Of a stretch of 64,000 bases of DNA, positions 10,401 through 17,437 are shown one piece after another. The first letter of the stretch is position 1. Each line of letters opens with the position of its first letter. The stretch covers positions 310,001 through 374,000 of the forward strand of contig JAWKRB010000005.1 in assembly GCA_041389885.1 (NCBI GenBank). Reading direction: 5' to 3'. The notes beneath the pieces were generated by a model, which was not told the DNA's origin, did not search any database, and worked only from the letters and a program-made list of their open reading frames with translations. Origin of the DNA: JAWKRB01 sp041389885 (lineage in GTDB: Bacteria > Myxococcota_A > Polyangia > Polyangiales > Ga0077539). Position numbers and translations under genes: made by a program.

Positions 10401-11002
10401 AGGGCGTCGGCGTCGAGGAGCGCGCGGAGGTCGTCGTCGTCGAGGGGCGCGACCGAGGCGACCTCGTGCGAGGTGCGAAAGCCGTCGAAGAAGTGCAGAA
10501 AGGGCACCCGCGCGCGGTGCGTCGACGCGTGCGCGATGGCCGCGAGGTCCTGCGCCTCTTGCACCGAGCCCGAGGCGAGGAGCGCGAGCCCCGCGCCCCG
10601 CGCGAGCATCACGTCGGAGTGGTCGCCGAAGATGCTCAGCGCGTGCGTCGCCACCGAGCGCGCGGCGACGTGCAGGCAGAACGCCGTGAGCTCCCCCGCG
10701 ATCTTGTAGAGGTCGGGGATCATCAGCAGGAGCCCCTGCGACGCCGTGAAGGTGGTGGTCAGCGCGCCCACCTGCAGCGCGCCGTGCACCGCCCCCGCGG
10801 CGCCCCCCTCGGACTGCATCTCCACCACCCGCGGGACCTCGCCCCACACGTTCACGCGCCCCGCGGCGCTCCACTCGTCGGCGTGCTCCCCCATCGCCGA
10901 CGCGGGGGTGATGGGGTAGATCGCGATCACCTCGCTCAACCGGTGAGCGACCGAGGCCACGGCCTCGTTGGCGTCGAGGGTCACAGTGCGCGCGCTTGCC
11001 AT
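7433..11002 (-). CDS. nifJ: pyruvate:ferredoxin (flavodoxin) oxidoreductase
   Basis: A 1189-residue single-chain enzyme that oxidises pyruvate to acetyl-CoA and CO2 and passes electrons to ferredoxin or flavodoxin. Domain order matches the family. The N-terminal pyruvate-binding domain has YPITPASAMGEHADEW, followed by the TPP-partner region. Two [4Fe-4S] motifs lie near residue 695 (CIQCNKCSLVCP) and residue 750 (CTGCGLCAVACP). The C-terminal TPP domain has Cys ligands for a third cluster (SGCGETPY, ATGCSSIYG) and GDGWAYDIGYGGLDH. The length matches the usual ~1170-1200. The ATG at 11002 is chosen because the N-terminal domain starts immediately after it. It is the first gene of a two-gene unit with the flavoprotein downstream. 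Confidence 0.95.
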   Translation of the reverse strand: MASARTVTLDANEAVASVAHRLSEVIAIYPITPASAMGEHADEWSAAGRVNVWGEVPRVVEMQSEGGAAGAVHGALQVGALTTTFTASQGLLLMIPDLYKIAGELTAFCLHVAARSVATHALSIFGDHSDVMLARGAGLALLASGSVQEAQDLAAIAHASTHRARVPFLHFFDGFRTSHEVASVAPLDDDDLRALLDADALAAHRARALDPDRPVLRGTAQNPDVFFQAREACNPYYDAAPGIVRDVMERFAARTGRRYRLFEYDGHPEAERVVVLMGSGGETAVEAVERLVAAGERVGVVRVRLYRPFDVRAFVSALPATVRALSVLDRTKEPGAPAEPLHLDVCAAVDEAEREGFAPWSSRPVVVGGRYGLSSKEFTPSMVKAALDDLAKPRPRSGFTLGIVDDVTHRSISNDPSWDAESDDVVRAVFYGLGSDGTVSANKNTLKILGEETELRVQGYFVYDSKKAGAVTVSHLRFSPRPIRSAWLVRAASFVACHQPGLVEKMDVLALAAPGATFLLNAPWAPDEAWGMLPREVQSVIVERGLKVFVVDAQRVAGDAGLGKHISTVMQACFFALSGVLPRDAAVTRMREAITRTFSRRGAEVVRRNLEAVGNALAHLHPVPVPTAVTGGRPRPPPVSSKAPDFVQRVTAVMMSGLGDSLPVSAFPVDGTWPVGTARWEKRSLARSLPVWDPSICIQCNKCSLVCPHAAIRTVVYAPEEAAREPEGMPSLAWKGAGFEGHRYAVQVAPDDCTGCGLCAVACPAKDKKNPRHKSLDMSDDASGKALERPRWDFVTSLPEVPRARVHLDVKGSQLVTPLFEFSGACSGCGETPYLKLMTQMFGDRALVANATGCSSIYGANLPTTPWGRDADGRGPAWSNSLFEDNAEFGLGMRLAADARRLRAEGLVRGLSAELGDALVTALVEDRARDDVGVAAQRERVRLLRERLRGNDSDAAKALVTEADWLVRRSVWIVGGDGWAYDIGYGGLDHVIASGEDVNLLVLDTEVYSNTGGQQSKATPLGAAAKFASAGKEVPKKDLGLLAMSYGSVYVARVAFGARDAQTVKAFAEAEAYPGPSLILAYSHCIAHGYDLAHGIEQQRLAVESGVWPLFRFDPERAAQGEAPLHLDGPPPKVRVSDYLRNEGRFRMVELADPERYRRLVARAEREAVTRRSVYEQLATLKVTPKEGA

Positions 11003-11070
11003 GGGGGGGCACGAAGCAAGCCCCGATCCGCCCACGAATCCGCGCTCAAGGGCCGCGACCGCCCCGAGGC

Positions 11071-11098
11071 CGCGCGCACGGCGTTCGTTGTGCGCGCG
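11071..11098. terminator. candidate hairpin between small coiled-coil gene and nifJ
   Basis: A 9-bp perfect inverted repeat (CGCGCGCAC / GTGCGCGCG, arms 11071-11079 and 11090-11098) with a 10-base loop sits in the 120-bp gap downstream of the 11123-11392 gene and upstream of nifJ. There is no T-tract, so it would be a weak intrinsic terminator at best. It may only be a chance palindrome in GC-rich DNA. Confidence 0.25.
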
Positions 11099-11122
11099 GC
11101 GCTCAGGAGCGTGTGAGTGTGC

Positions 11123-11392
11123 TTAGTGCAGCGAGTCGCGGAGCTTCTGCATCGCGCCGATGACCTCGTCGAGGGCGTCGCGGGTGGAGTGCGAGACCTC
11201 GTCGACGGCCTTGTCGATGGCGACCTTCGCCTGCCCCTCGAGCTCGGTGACCTTGGGCTCCAGGCGGTTCCACTCGCTCACCGCGTCGAGGCTCGCGAGG
11301 TGCATCTTGACGCGGATCTCATCGCGGAGCCGCGCGAGGTTGCCGAGGCCGTCATGGAGGTTCTTCTTGAGGTCCTGAATGGTGTCGCTCAT
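11123..11392 (-). CDS. small coiled-coil protein, unknown function
   Basis: An 89-residue, highly charged, almost wholly helical protein (start MSDTIQDLKKNLHDGLG). Heptad-like spacing of Leu/Val/Ala suggests an amphipathic or coiled-coil structure like phasin- or apolipoprotein-type helices. It has no signal peptide, no cysteine and no membrane segment. It stands alone between nifJ and the cNMP-binding pair, in the same orientation, with gaps of 120 and 169 bp. I do not recognise the family. The coding call rests on a plausible start, even composition and a size typical of small helical proteins. Confidence 0.6.
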   Translation of the reverse strand: MSDTIQDLKKNLHDGLGNLARLRDEIRVKMHLASLDAVSEWNRLEPKVTELEGQAKVAIDKAVDEVSHSTRDALDEVIGAMQKLRDSLH

Positions 11393-11561
11393 GGTGGTCT
11401 TCCTTCACAGGGTCTGTGAGCCTCTCGGTGAGCACCCGCGGCCCCGCGGCCGACAACATGCGCACGAATTCGCGCCGCGCCAGCGGCGTCGCGCAGGGGC
11501 CGCGAGGCCGCCGCGCCCGCACAGGGTGCGTGCGTGACGGGAACTGGGGATCGGGGGGAGG

Positions 11562-12164
11562 CTATTCCGTGCTGCCGGGTCTCTCGCTCTGGACCTCGAC
11601 GACATCGAAGGGCACGTCGAAGTTGGCCACCGCGTCGCGGAGGTTCTTCAGCCGCGCGAGCTCCTCGCTGACGGCCTCCTCGGCGAGGACGGGGGTGAGC
11701 GAGGGGCGCTGCCCCCGCGCCACGAGCGTCGCGGTGAGGCGTCGGTCGGCGTCTCGCAGCTGCCGCCCCGTCGCCGCGGCCACCTCGAGCTGCAGGCGGC
11801 ACACGAGCGGAGTCGGCGACGCGAGGAGCGCCCGAAAGGCCTCGCGGGTGAGCTCGAGCGCGGTGCCCGCCGCGCTCGCCCGGAGCGTGGCGATGCGCGG
11901 CTCGCGGTCGACCAGGGCGAGCTGCCCCACGATCGACCCGGGGACCGACTGCGCGATCACCCGCTCCCCGTCGCGGTCGCGCCGCACGACGTCGATGACG
12001 CCAGCGAGCACCACGAAGCACGAGACCGCCGGGCGGCCCTGCGCGCAGAGCACCTCGCCCGCGGAGAAGGACCGCTCGACCACGGCGCCGAGGAGCGACT
12101 CGAGCTCCTCGTCGCTGAAGTGCGTCAGCGCGCCCGCCTGACGAATCTGGGACACCGTGATCAT
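11562..12164 (-). CDS. cyclic-nucleotide-binding domain protein
   Basis: A 200-residue protein with an N-terminal cNMP-binding (CAP_ED-like) jelly roll over about residues 15-135. The domain includes the phosphate-cassette-like stretch SIVGQLALVDREPR. The remaining ~65 residues are helical and charged, with no helix-turn-helix that I can see, so it is probably a sensor or scaffold rather than a CRP-type transcription factor. Its ATG overlaps the stop of the upstream cNMP gene by 4 bp (ATGA), so the two are co-translated. The cassette lacks a clear canonical GE..R..R arrangement, and ligand binding is uncertain. Confidence 0.82.
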   Translation of the reverse strand: MITVSQIRQAGALTHFSDEELESLLGAVVERSFSAGEVLCAQGRPAVSCFVVLAGVIDVVRRDRDGERVIAQSVPGSIVGQLALVDREPRIATLRASAAGTALELTREAFRALLASPTPLVCRLQLEVAAATGRQLRDADRRLTATLVARGQRPSLTPVLAEEAVSEELARLKNLRDAVANFDVPFDVVEVQSERPGSTE

Positions 12165-12712
12165 CGCGCGCCTCCGAAGCGCATCGCGAAGCGCTTCCAC
12201 ATGGGGACATGATCGGGGGGCGGCGGCTCCCCCGAGTCTGACGGCTCGTCGACGCCGAGCTCGTGGTCGATCTTTCGCTCCACCGAGCGGAGGCGACCCG
12301 CGAGGGCCTGCGCGATCACCCCCAGCAACCGCGACGCGACGCTCGGGAGCTCGCGGATCATGCGGTCGAGCTCGGCCCGGCTGAGCTCCAGCGCGCGCAC
12401 CTCGCTCGTCGCCGTGACCGTGGCCGAGCGCGGGCTCGGGTCGATGCACGAGCGCTCGCCCAGGACGTCGCCCGCCGCGAGCGTCGCGACGCGCAGGTGA
12501 TCTCCGCCGGGGCCGCGCACGTACACGTTGGCCTCGCCCTCGAGCAGCACGAAGAGCGACTCGCCGGGGTCGCCCTCCCTGAAGAGGATCGCGCCGGCCT
12601 CGACGCGCCTCTCTCGCAAGAACAGGGTGAAGGCGTCGACCTCGTCGTCGTCGAGGGCGTCGAAGGCGCTCGCGCGTCGAAAGAGCGAGTGGATCTCTTC
12701 GGAGGGAAACAT
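12161..12712 (-). CDS. cyclic-nucleotide-binding domain protein
   Basis: A 183-residue protein with a CAP_ED-type domain over about residues 10-125 (REGDPGESLFVLLEGEANVYV; phosphate cassette GDVLGERSCIDPSPRSATV with the expected GE and R). The C-terminal ~60 residues are charged with a short Pro/Asp-rich linker and end MWKRFAMRFGGAR. No DNA-binding domain is evident. It is the first gene of an overlapping pair. A third, unlinked relative lies at 31185-31670. The intact GE...R cassette makes this copy the likelier nucleotide binder of the pair. Confidence 0.85.
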   Translation of the reverse strand: MFPSEEIHSLFRRASAFDALDDDEVDAFTLFLRERRVEAGAILFREGDPGESLFVLLEGEANVYVRGPGGDHLRVATLAAGDVLGERSCIDPSPRSATVTATSEVRALELSRAELDRMIRELPSVASRLLGVIAQALAGRLRSVERKIDHELGVDEPSDSGEPPPPDHVPMWKRFAMRFGGAR

Positions 12713-13051
12713 GGCGAGATGACCTCGGAGTCAAGGGGCATCCGCCGCGCGCGGCGACCGCCCGTGTCTGCGACATGCTCGGGTCTGGAGCACGATGGTC
12801 ACAACGGAGCTTCGACAGGCCCCCCGCCCTCCCCAAGCTCGGACAGAATATTCAGGTCGGCGGGTCGGGTCAATTCTCGCGCGCGAAAAGCGTGAGGTCG
12901 CGCGCGGCTTCGTCGCCGGGGCGGCGTCGTCGAGGGCGTGAGACCGACCTGACGAGGGCGCGGTGCGGTCCGCCGACGGCTCCGCGCGGGCCTCGCGAAG
13001 GACCGCGGGCGTCTTGTGCCGTCGCGCGCTCCGCGCGAACCTCGGGCCACG
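12713..13051. other. intergenic stretch, no gene seen
   Basis: 339 bp between the divergent cNMP pair and the small membrane protein. It probably holds both promoters. A locally A/T-richer patch lies at about 12845-12885. Open frames here are Arg/Pro-rich and not protein-like. Confidence 0.5.
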
Positions 13052-13597
13052 ATGCCCTCGCGAGGAACAGACCTGTCGCTCGGCACGCCCTTTCGGCACG
13101 CGCCGCTGCGCGTCCCCGCGCTCTCGCGAGGCGCCCCGCGGTGGCGGCTGATCTCGTCGCCCCGACTCGCCCGCCTGCGCGACGGGGTGATCGTCGGCGG
13201 CGCGCTCTTGATGCTGACGAGGGTGCTCACGACCGGCCCCTGGATCCACCGCGTCGAGGGCACCTCCTGCCTCGGCCTCAGCGCGTCCCTCGGCATGGCG
13301 GACCTGCCGCCGCCGCCGCCGCCCGAGCGCCTGGGGCTGAGCGCGGGCCTCGCGCTGGCGGTCGCCTTCGCGCTCGTGGGGTGTCTCCTCGGCGTCGTGC
13401 CCTGGCACCTGCGCTCCGCCGAGGCGCGCCTGCGGGACGACCGGGGGGAGCGTCTCGCCGCGCTCTTCGCGCTGGCCTTCGCCGCGTCGGGCTTCGTGGG
13501 CACGAGGTTCTTCGCCCCGGCGTCGTTCACCCGCCCGGTCTCGACCCTGATGTTCCTCGCCGCGTGGTCCGTCGTCTTGATGACCCGCACGCGGTAG
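13052..13597 (+). CDS. small membrane protein, unknown function
   Basis: A 181-residue protein with about four hydrophobic stretches: around 37-55, 85-105 (LALAVAFALVGCLLGVV), 130-145 and 160-178. It also has a short poly-Pro run after residue 80. I do not recognise it. The start could also be the GTG at 13016. The ATG at 13052 is preferred because the codons before it read as Arg/Pro noise. It is divergent from the cNMP-binding pair and 131 bp upstream of the phospholipase-D lipoprotein, with which it may be co-transcribed. Confidence 0.55.
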   Translation: MPSRGTDLSLGTPFRHAPLRVPALSRGAPRWRLISSPRLARLRDGVIVGGALLMLTRVLTTGPWIHRVEGTSCLGLSASLGMADLPPPPPPERLGLSAGLALAVAFALVGCLLGVVPWHLRSAEARLRDDRGERLAALFALAFAASGFVGTRFFAPASFTRPVSTLMFLAAWSVVLMTRTR

Positions 13598-13728
13598 CGA
13601 TCCGTCGCCGTCGCGCTCGCTCCTCGCCCGCGAGGATCAAGGCCGGGGCACCCCCCGAGGCGTCGTTCTGCGGAGGGCGCTCGACGCAGGACTGTAGGTC
13701 TCCCGCGCGCTTGGATTACCCTAGGCGG

Positions 13729-15000
13729 ATGCTTCGACGTCCTTCGCCCTGGTCCCTCCTCGCCGTCTCGCTCTTCGCCCTGGGGTGCCGTGGCGCGGCG
13801 CAGTCTTCGTACACAGACGACGACGCGGCCGCGCAGGCGCCTGACGTCGTGCTCGAAGACGCGGGCGGCGCCGACGCGACCTCCCCCGAGACCGACGCGG
13901 CCGTCGGCATCGACGCCTCGGCGATGGACGCCCCCGCGCCCACGGACGTCCCCGCGCCCACGGACGTTCCCGCGGATCGCGGGCGCGCGGACGTGGCGCG
14001 TGACACCGGCCCGACCTGTGTGTGCCCGACGCTCCCCTCGACCTGCATGGCGCCCGCGGTCGACACCCCCGCGTTCAGCCCCGAGCGCGCGCTCCTCGAC
14101 CAGCTCGTGGGGGTGGTCTCGTGCGCCGAGACCAGCCTCCACATCGCCCTCTACGAGACCCTCTGGGACTGCCTCCCCAACCTCCTCCGCGCCCGCCTCG
14201 AGGCCGCGCCGGGGCTCCAAGTGCAGATCGTCGTCGACAACGCCGACTGCCCCGCGGGGGACGGCGGGACGGCGTGTCCGATCCGGCTCCTGGAGGGGCA
14301 CCCCAGGGTGACCCTCGTGGCCGATGACCGCTCGGCGCTCATGCACCACAAGTTCATCGTCGCCGACGGCAGCCGGCTCTGGGTCGGCTCGGCGAACAGC
14401 AGCCAGCGCTCGTATTGTGAAGACTCGAACGACGCCATCGTGGTCTCCGAGGCCCCGGTGGTCGCGGCCTACGAGGCCGAGTTTCAGCGGATGTTCACCG
14501 ACCGCGCCTTCGGCCCCACCGCGCCGACCGCGCCGGTCACCTCGGGGATCTACGCCGCGTACTTCAGCCCGCGCAGCCCCACGACGGGCCCCTCACGGTG
14601 GTTCACCGACATGATCGCGGCCATCGAGGCCTCGCGCACCTCGGTCGATTTCATCATCGCCTCGTGGACCCGCGCCGAGGTCTCCGACGCGATGCTCGCC
14701 GCGCGCGCCCGGGGCGTTCGCGTGCGCGGCATCGTGGCGCCGAACTACATCAACGACGCGCCGGCGATGGCCCTCCGCGCCGCGGGGGTGCCGGTGCGGT
14801 TGGGAGAGGTGCACAGCAAGCTCCTGCTCGTCGACGACGAGGTGGTGGTGACGGGCTCGGCGAACTGGTCCGCGTCGGCCTGGGCCAACAACGAGAACAG
14901 CCTCTGGATCCGCGACGCCAACGTCGGGTCGACCTACGCGACCTTCTTCACGCGTGAGTTCGAGCGCGCGTCGATCCCCGTCGCCGACCGCGATCGGTGA
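13729..15000 (+). CDS. phospholipase D-like lipoprotein, two HKD motifs
   Basis: A 423-residue predicted lipoprotein. The signal peptide ends in a lipobox (LFALGC), followed by an Ala/Asp/Pro-rich spacer to about residue 95. Two PLD half-domains follow, each with an HxKxxxxD motif: H206/K208/D213 (followed by GSANSS) and H362/K364/D369 (followed by GSANWS). The paired motifs build one phosphodiesterase active site, as in the PLD superfamily, acting outside the cytoplasm. Substrates could be phospholipids or nucleic acids. The GSAN signature fits bacterial PLD/nuclease-type members. The ATG at 13729 gives a clean signal peptide. Confidence 0.88.
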   Translation: MLRRPSPWSLLAVSLFALGCRGAAQSSYTDDDAAAQAPDVVLEDAGGADATSPETDAAVGIDASAMDAPAPTDVPAPTDVPADRGRADVARDTGPTCVCPTLPSTCMAPAVDTPAFSPERALLDQLVGVVSCAETSLHIALYETLWDCLPNLLRARLEAAPGLQVQIVVDNADCPAGDGGTACPIRLLEGHPRVTLVADDRSALMHHKFIVADGSRLWVGSANSSQRSYCEDSNDAIVVSEAPVVAAYEAEFQRMFTDRAFGPTAPTAPVTSGIYAAYFSPRSPTTGPSRWFTDMIAAIEASRTSVDFIIASWTRAEVSDAMLAARARGVRVRGIVAPNYINDAPAMALRAAGVPVRLGEVHSKLLLVDDEVVVTGSANWSASAWANNENSLWIRDANVGSTYATFFTREFERASIPVADRDR

Positions 15001-15031
15001 GTCGCGGCGAGGCCCGCGGCAGGGCGCGCGC

Positions 15032-15361
15032 TCAGGTCGGGCGGGCGACGTAGCAGCGGCACGCCGGGCAACGCGCCTCGGCGTGCGCGCGGCCGCGCAG
15101 CGGGCCGAAGAGACCCGCGGCCATCATGCACACGATCGGCAGCAGCATGATCCCCGGGCCCTTGTGCGCGCAGAAGAGCAGCGCGGGGATCACCGTCCAC
15201 GCGGCGACCTCGGCGACGCGCCAGCCCCAGTGAGGGCGGTGCGGGACGATCCACTGCGCGCAGCGCTCGCAGTGCCAGTGACGACGGGAGGGGCGGTGCG
15301 ACATCGCGGCCAGACGTAGGTGCGGGGGGTCGTACGGTCCAGCTCCTGCGGCGGGGGTCAT
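15032..15361 (-). CDS. small membrane protein with paired CxxC motifs
   Basis: A 109-residue protein with an N-terminal CERC-type pair, a hydrophobic central region (about 45-80, probably two short helices) and a C-terminal ARCPACRCY motif. The two Cys pairs could bind zinc as a split ribbon. The ATG at 15361 is supported by a GAGGAAAG Shine-Dalgarno eight bases or so upstream. A shorter start at 15304 is possible. Function is unknown. It follows the divergent GFA-fusion gene on the same strand with a 136-bp gap. Confidence 0.55.
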   Translation of the reverse strand: MTPAAGAGPYDPPHLRLAAMSHRPSRRHWHCERCAQWIVPHRPHWGWRVAEVAAWTVIPALLFCAHKGPGIMLLPIVCMMAAGLFGPLRGRAHAEARCPACRCYVARPT

Positions 15362-15366
15362 GTCGC

Positions 15367-15374
15367 TTTCCTCG
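15367..15374 (-). promoter_or_regulatory. ribosome binding site fixing the start at 15361
   Basis: On the minus strand the sequence reads GAGGAAAG a few bases before the ATG, a strong match to the anti-SD. It supports the longer of two possible starts. Confidence 0.5.
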
Positions 15375-15497
15375 GGGGGTGATCGGGGGAGGCGCGGGCT
15401 CGCGCCGCAACGTCTTCCGCTGCATCGTAGCGCAGGCGCGGCGCGGGTCACGACGACGGTGACGGGCTCCTGCGAGGGGGCCCCGGGGGCCACGGCC

Positions 15498-16391
15498 TCA
15501 CCAGAACGCGGGGCGGGCGGGCAGCTCGGCGTGGCACCGGCTGCACGCGCGGTGGTCGTCGTTCACGTCTTCGAGCGCGCCGCACGCGGGGCAGCGCACC
15601 CAGAGGCGGTTCATGCGCGTGGGCGCCCACACGCTGGTCCACACCGACGCGACGAAGTCTTGCGAGAAGAGCTCGCGCATCGCGGTCGCGTGGTGCTTCG
15701 CCAGCGCGCGCTTCATCGCCTCCTCGTCGGTCCACGCGGTCACGGTGAACCCGCGAAGGCCCGTGAAGCCCGTGACGATGGAGAGGAAGCCCGGCTCGGC
15801 CAGAAAGTCCTGCACGTTCTGGCGCGAGTGGGCGCGGATGCGCTCGCGCTCGCGCTCGTCCTTCGCGGCGATCCAGGTGAGGGCGATGACCCCGGGGGGG
15901 ATCGACGCGCCCGAGGCCGCGCGCATCGCGTAGCCGAACTGCGCGATGGGCGACTCGACGGGCCCCGAGAGCGCGAGCGCGACGAGCTCCTCGGGCGTCA
16001 CCGCCCCCACCCGCGGCGCCTCGACCCACGCGGGCTTCTGCTCGGTCCAGAGGTTCTTGACCGCCCGGCGCGGCAGGGTGAGGTCGAAGAGCCCCGCGGA
16101 GACCATGAGCCGCGCGCCCTCCACGGGCCGCTTCGCGAGGCGGCTGCCGCAGTGCGCGCAGAACCCGCGCTCGTTCGCGGGGGAGGAGCGGTACCAGCGC
16201 ACGTGCTCCTCGCCCTCCCAGCGCACCGCCGCGCGGTCCGCGGCGAAGAGCGCGAAGGAGTTGCCGTGGAGCCTCTGGCAGTCCGCGCAGTGGCACACGA
16301 CCACCCCCGCGCTGGACGCGGGGAGGGTCACCCGCACGCGGCCGCAGTGGCACGCGCCGGTCATCTCGTCGGCGGTCGCCTCGTGGTTCAT
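15498..16391 (-). CDS. GFA (CENP-V) domain protein fused to a second domain and C-terminal zinc ribbon
   Basis: A 297-residue protein. Residues 1-115 are a GFA/CENP-V fold with all seven zinc-binding cysteines: C14/C16, C33/C35/C38 and C78/C81. About residues 125-255 form a separate domain (WIAAKDERERERIRAHSR ... GFTGLRGFTVTAWTDEEAM) that resembles an ABM/monooxygenase-like ferredoxin fold. The last ~35 residues hold a CPAC ... CSRC zinc ribbon. GFA proteins are linked to glutathione-formaldehyde chemistry but many have no known reaction. The fusion is unusual. It ends 16 bp from the PfpI gene on the same strand and may be in the same transcript. Confidence 0.8.
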   Translation of the reverse strand: MNHEATADEMTGACHCGRVRVTLPASSAGVVVCHCADCQRLHGNSFALFAADRAAVRWEGEEHVRWYRSSPANERGFCAHCGSRLAKRPVEGARLMVSAGLFDLTLPRRAVKNLWTEQKPAWVEAPRVGAVTPEELVALALSGPVESPIAQFGYAMRAASGASIPPGVIALTWIAAKDERERERIRAHSRQNVQDFLAEPGFLSIVTGFTGLRGFTVTAWTDEEAMKRALAKHHATAMRELFSQDFVASVWTSVWAPTRMNRLWVRCPACGALEDVNDDHRACSRCHAELPARPAFW

Positions 16392-16407
16392 GCCGGCCTC
16401 ACCCCCC

Positions 16408-17178
16408 TCAGCGCCCGAGGGTCTCGATGACGAGGTGGGCGGTCTCGGTGCCCGAGAAGTTCTGCTGCCCGGTGATGAGGTTGCCGTCGCGCACCGCGAA
16501 GCTTCTCCACAGGCCCGCCTGCACGAAGTTCGCGCCGAGCTTCTTCAGCTCGTCCTCGATGCGCCACGGCATGAGGTGCCGGTCGCGGGGCAGCGCGCCC
16601 ATGGACCACACGGCCTCGTCGGCGAAGTCCTCCTCGGCGTTGGCGAAGCCCGTGACGGTCTTGCCCTTCGCCAGCGGCTCGCCGTTGGAGAGCCTCGCGT
16701 AGCGCAGCACGGCCACGCCGTGGCAGAGCGCCGCGGCGACCTTGCCGGCCTCGTAGAACTCCGCGAACTTCTGGTGCAGCGCGGCGGCGCCCTCGAAGGA
16801 GAACATCGGCGCCTGGCCGCCGGCCACCACGAGGGCGTCGAAGCGCGCGACGTCGATCTCCGCGACGGGGCGGGTGCTCTCCACCAGCGCGGCGAGGGCG
16901 GGCGTGTGGATGAAGCCCAGGGAGATGAGGTCCGACGCGGAGTACCCGCTGGCGTCGCGGGGGTCGCTCATCGCGTCGGCCTCGCAGCGGCCGCCCGCCA
17001 CGCTGAAGACCTCGACCGCGTAGCCCGCCTCGTGAAAGGCGTAGTACGGGTGCGTCAGCTCGGACCACCAGAAGCCCACGGGCCACCCCGTGGTGCTGGA
17101 GGTCGCGGGGTTCGCGATGACGATGGCGACGCGCTTGGGCTGGTTCTTGTTCGACGGGTTGGGGTCTCGCAGGCTCAT
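16408..17178 (-). CDS. DJ-1/PfpI superfamily protein (Hsp31-like)
   Basis: A 256-residue protein with the DJ-1/PfpI glutamine-amidotransferase-like fold. The nucleophile elbow ALCHGVAVL places Cys152-His153, and an acidic partner Glu40 lies in WWSELTHPYYAF, a segment typical of the Hsp31/HchA-like branch. Such proteins act as glyoxalase III, deglycases or chaperones. Which one applies here cannot be told. The start ATG at 17178 follows a poorly conserved Asn/Lys leader. It lies 16 bp upstream of the GFA fusion gene on the same strand. Both families are linked to reactive-carbonyl stress, which suggests a shared detoxification role (inference). Confidence 0.87.
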   Translation of the reverse strand: MSLRDPNPSNKNQPKRVAIVIANPATSSTTGWPVGFWWSELTHPYYAFHEAGYAVEVFSVAGGRCEADAMSDPRDASGYSASDLISLGFIHTPALAALVESTRPVAEIDVARFDALVVAGGQAPMFSFEGAAALHQKFAEFYEAGKVAAALCHGVAVLRYARLSNGEPLAKGKTVTGFANAEEDFADEAVWSMGALPRDRHLMPWRIEDELKKLGANFVQAGLWRSFAVRDGNLITGQQNFSGTETAHLVIETLGR

Positions 17179-17437
17179 TCGATTCACTCCGGTTCGGGGA
17201 CGCGGCGGTCCGCTCGCCGGGAACATCGTCCTCGCGACCTGTGCGGGCAACGCAAGAGATGTGAACCCGATGTTGCATCCGGTGCATGTCTCGTCGAGGC
17301 GCCTGCGCCCCGCGCCGCGAGTCTTAGACCCGACGTCGCGGGGTCGGTGGGTTGTACAGGACGAAACCGCTTGAGGGGTCTCTTGCGCGGGTCGTGGGTC
17401 GGGGGAGGGGGCCGGAGCGCCCGCGGCGGTCGCGGGG

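Noticed and set aside
12775..13728. Long open frame running into the phospholipase-D gene
   Set aside because: The upstream part is Arg/Pro-rich noise. The lipoprotein signal at 13729 is the real start.
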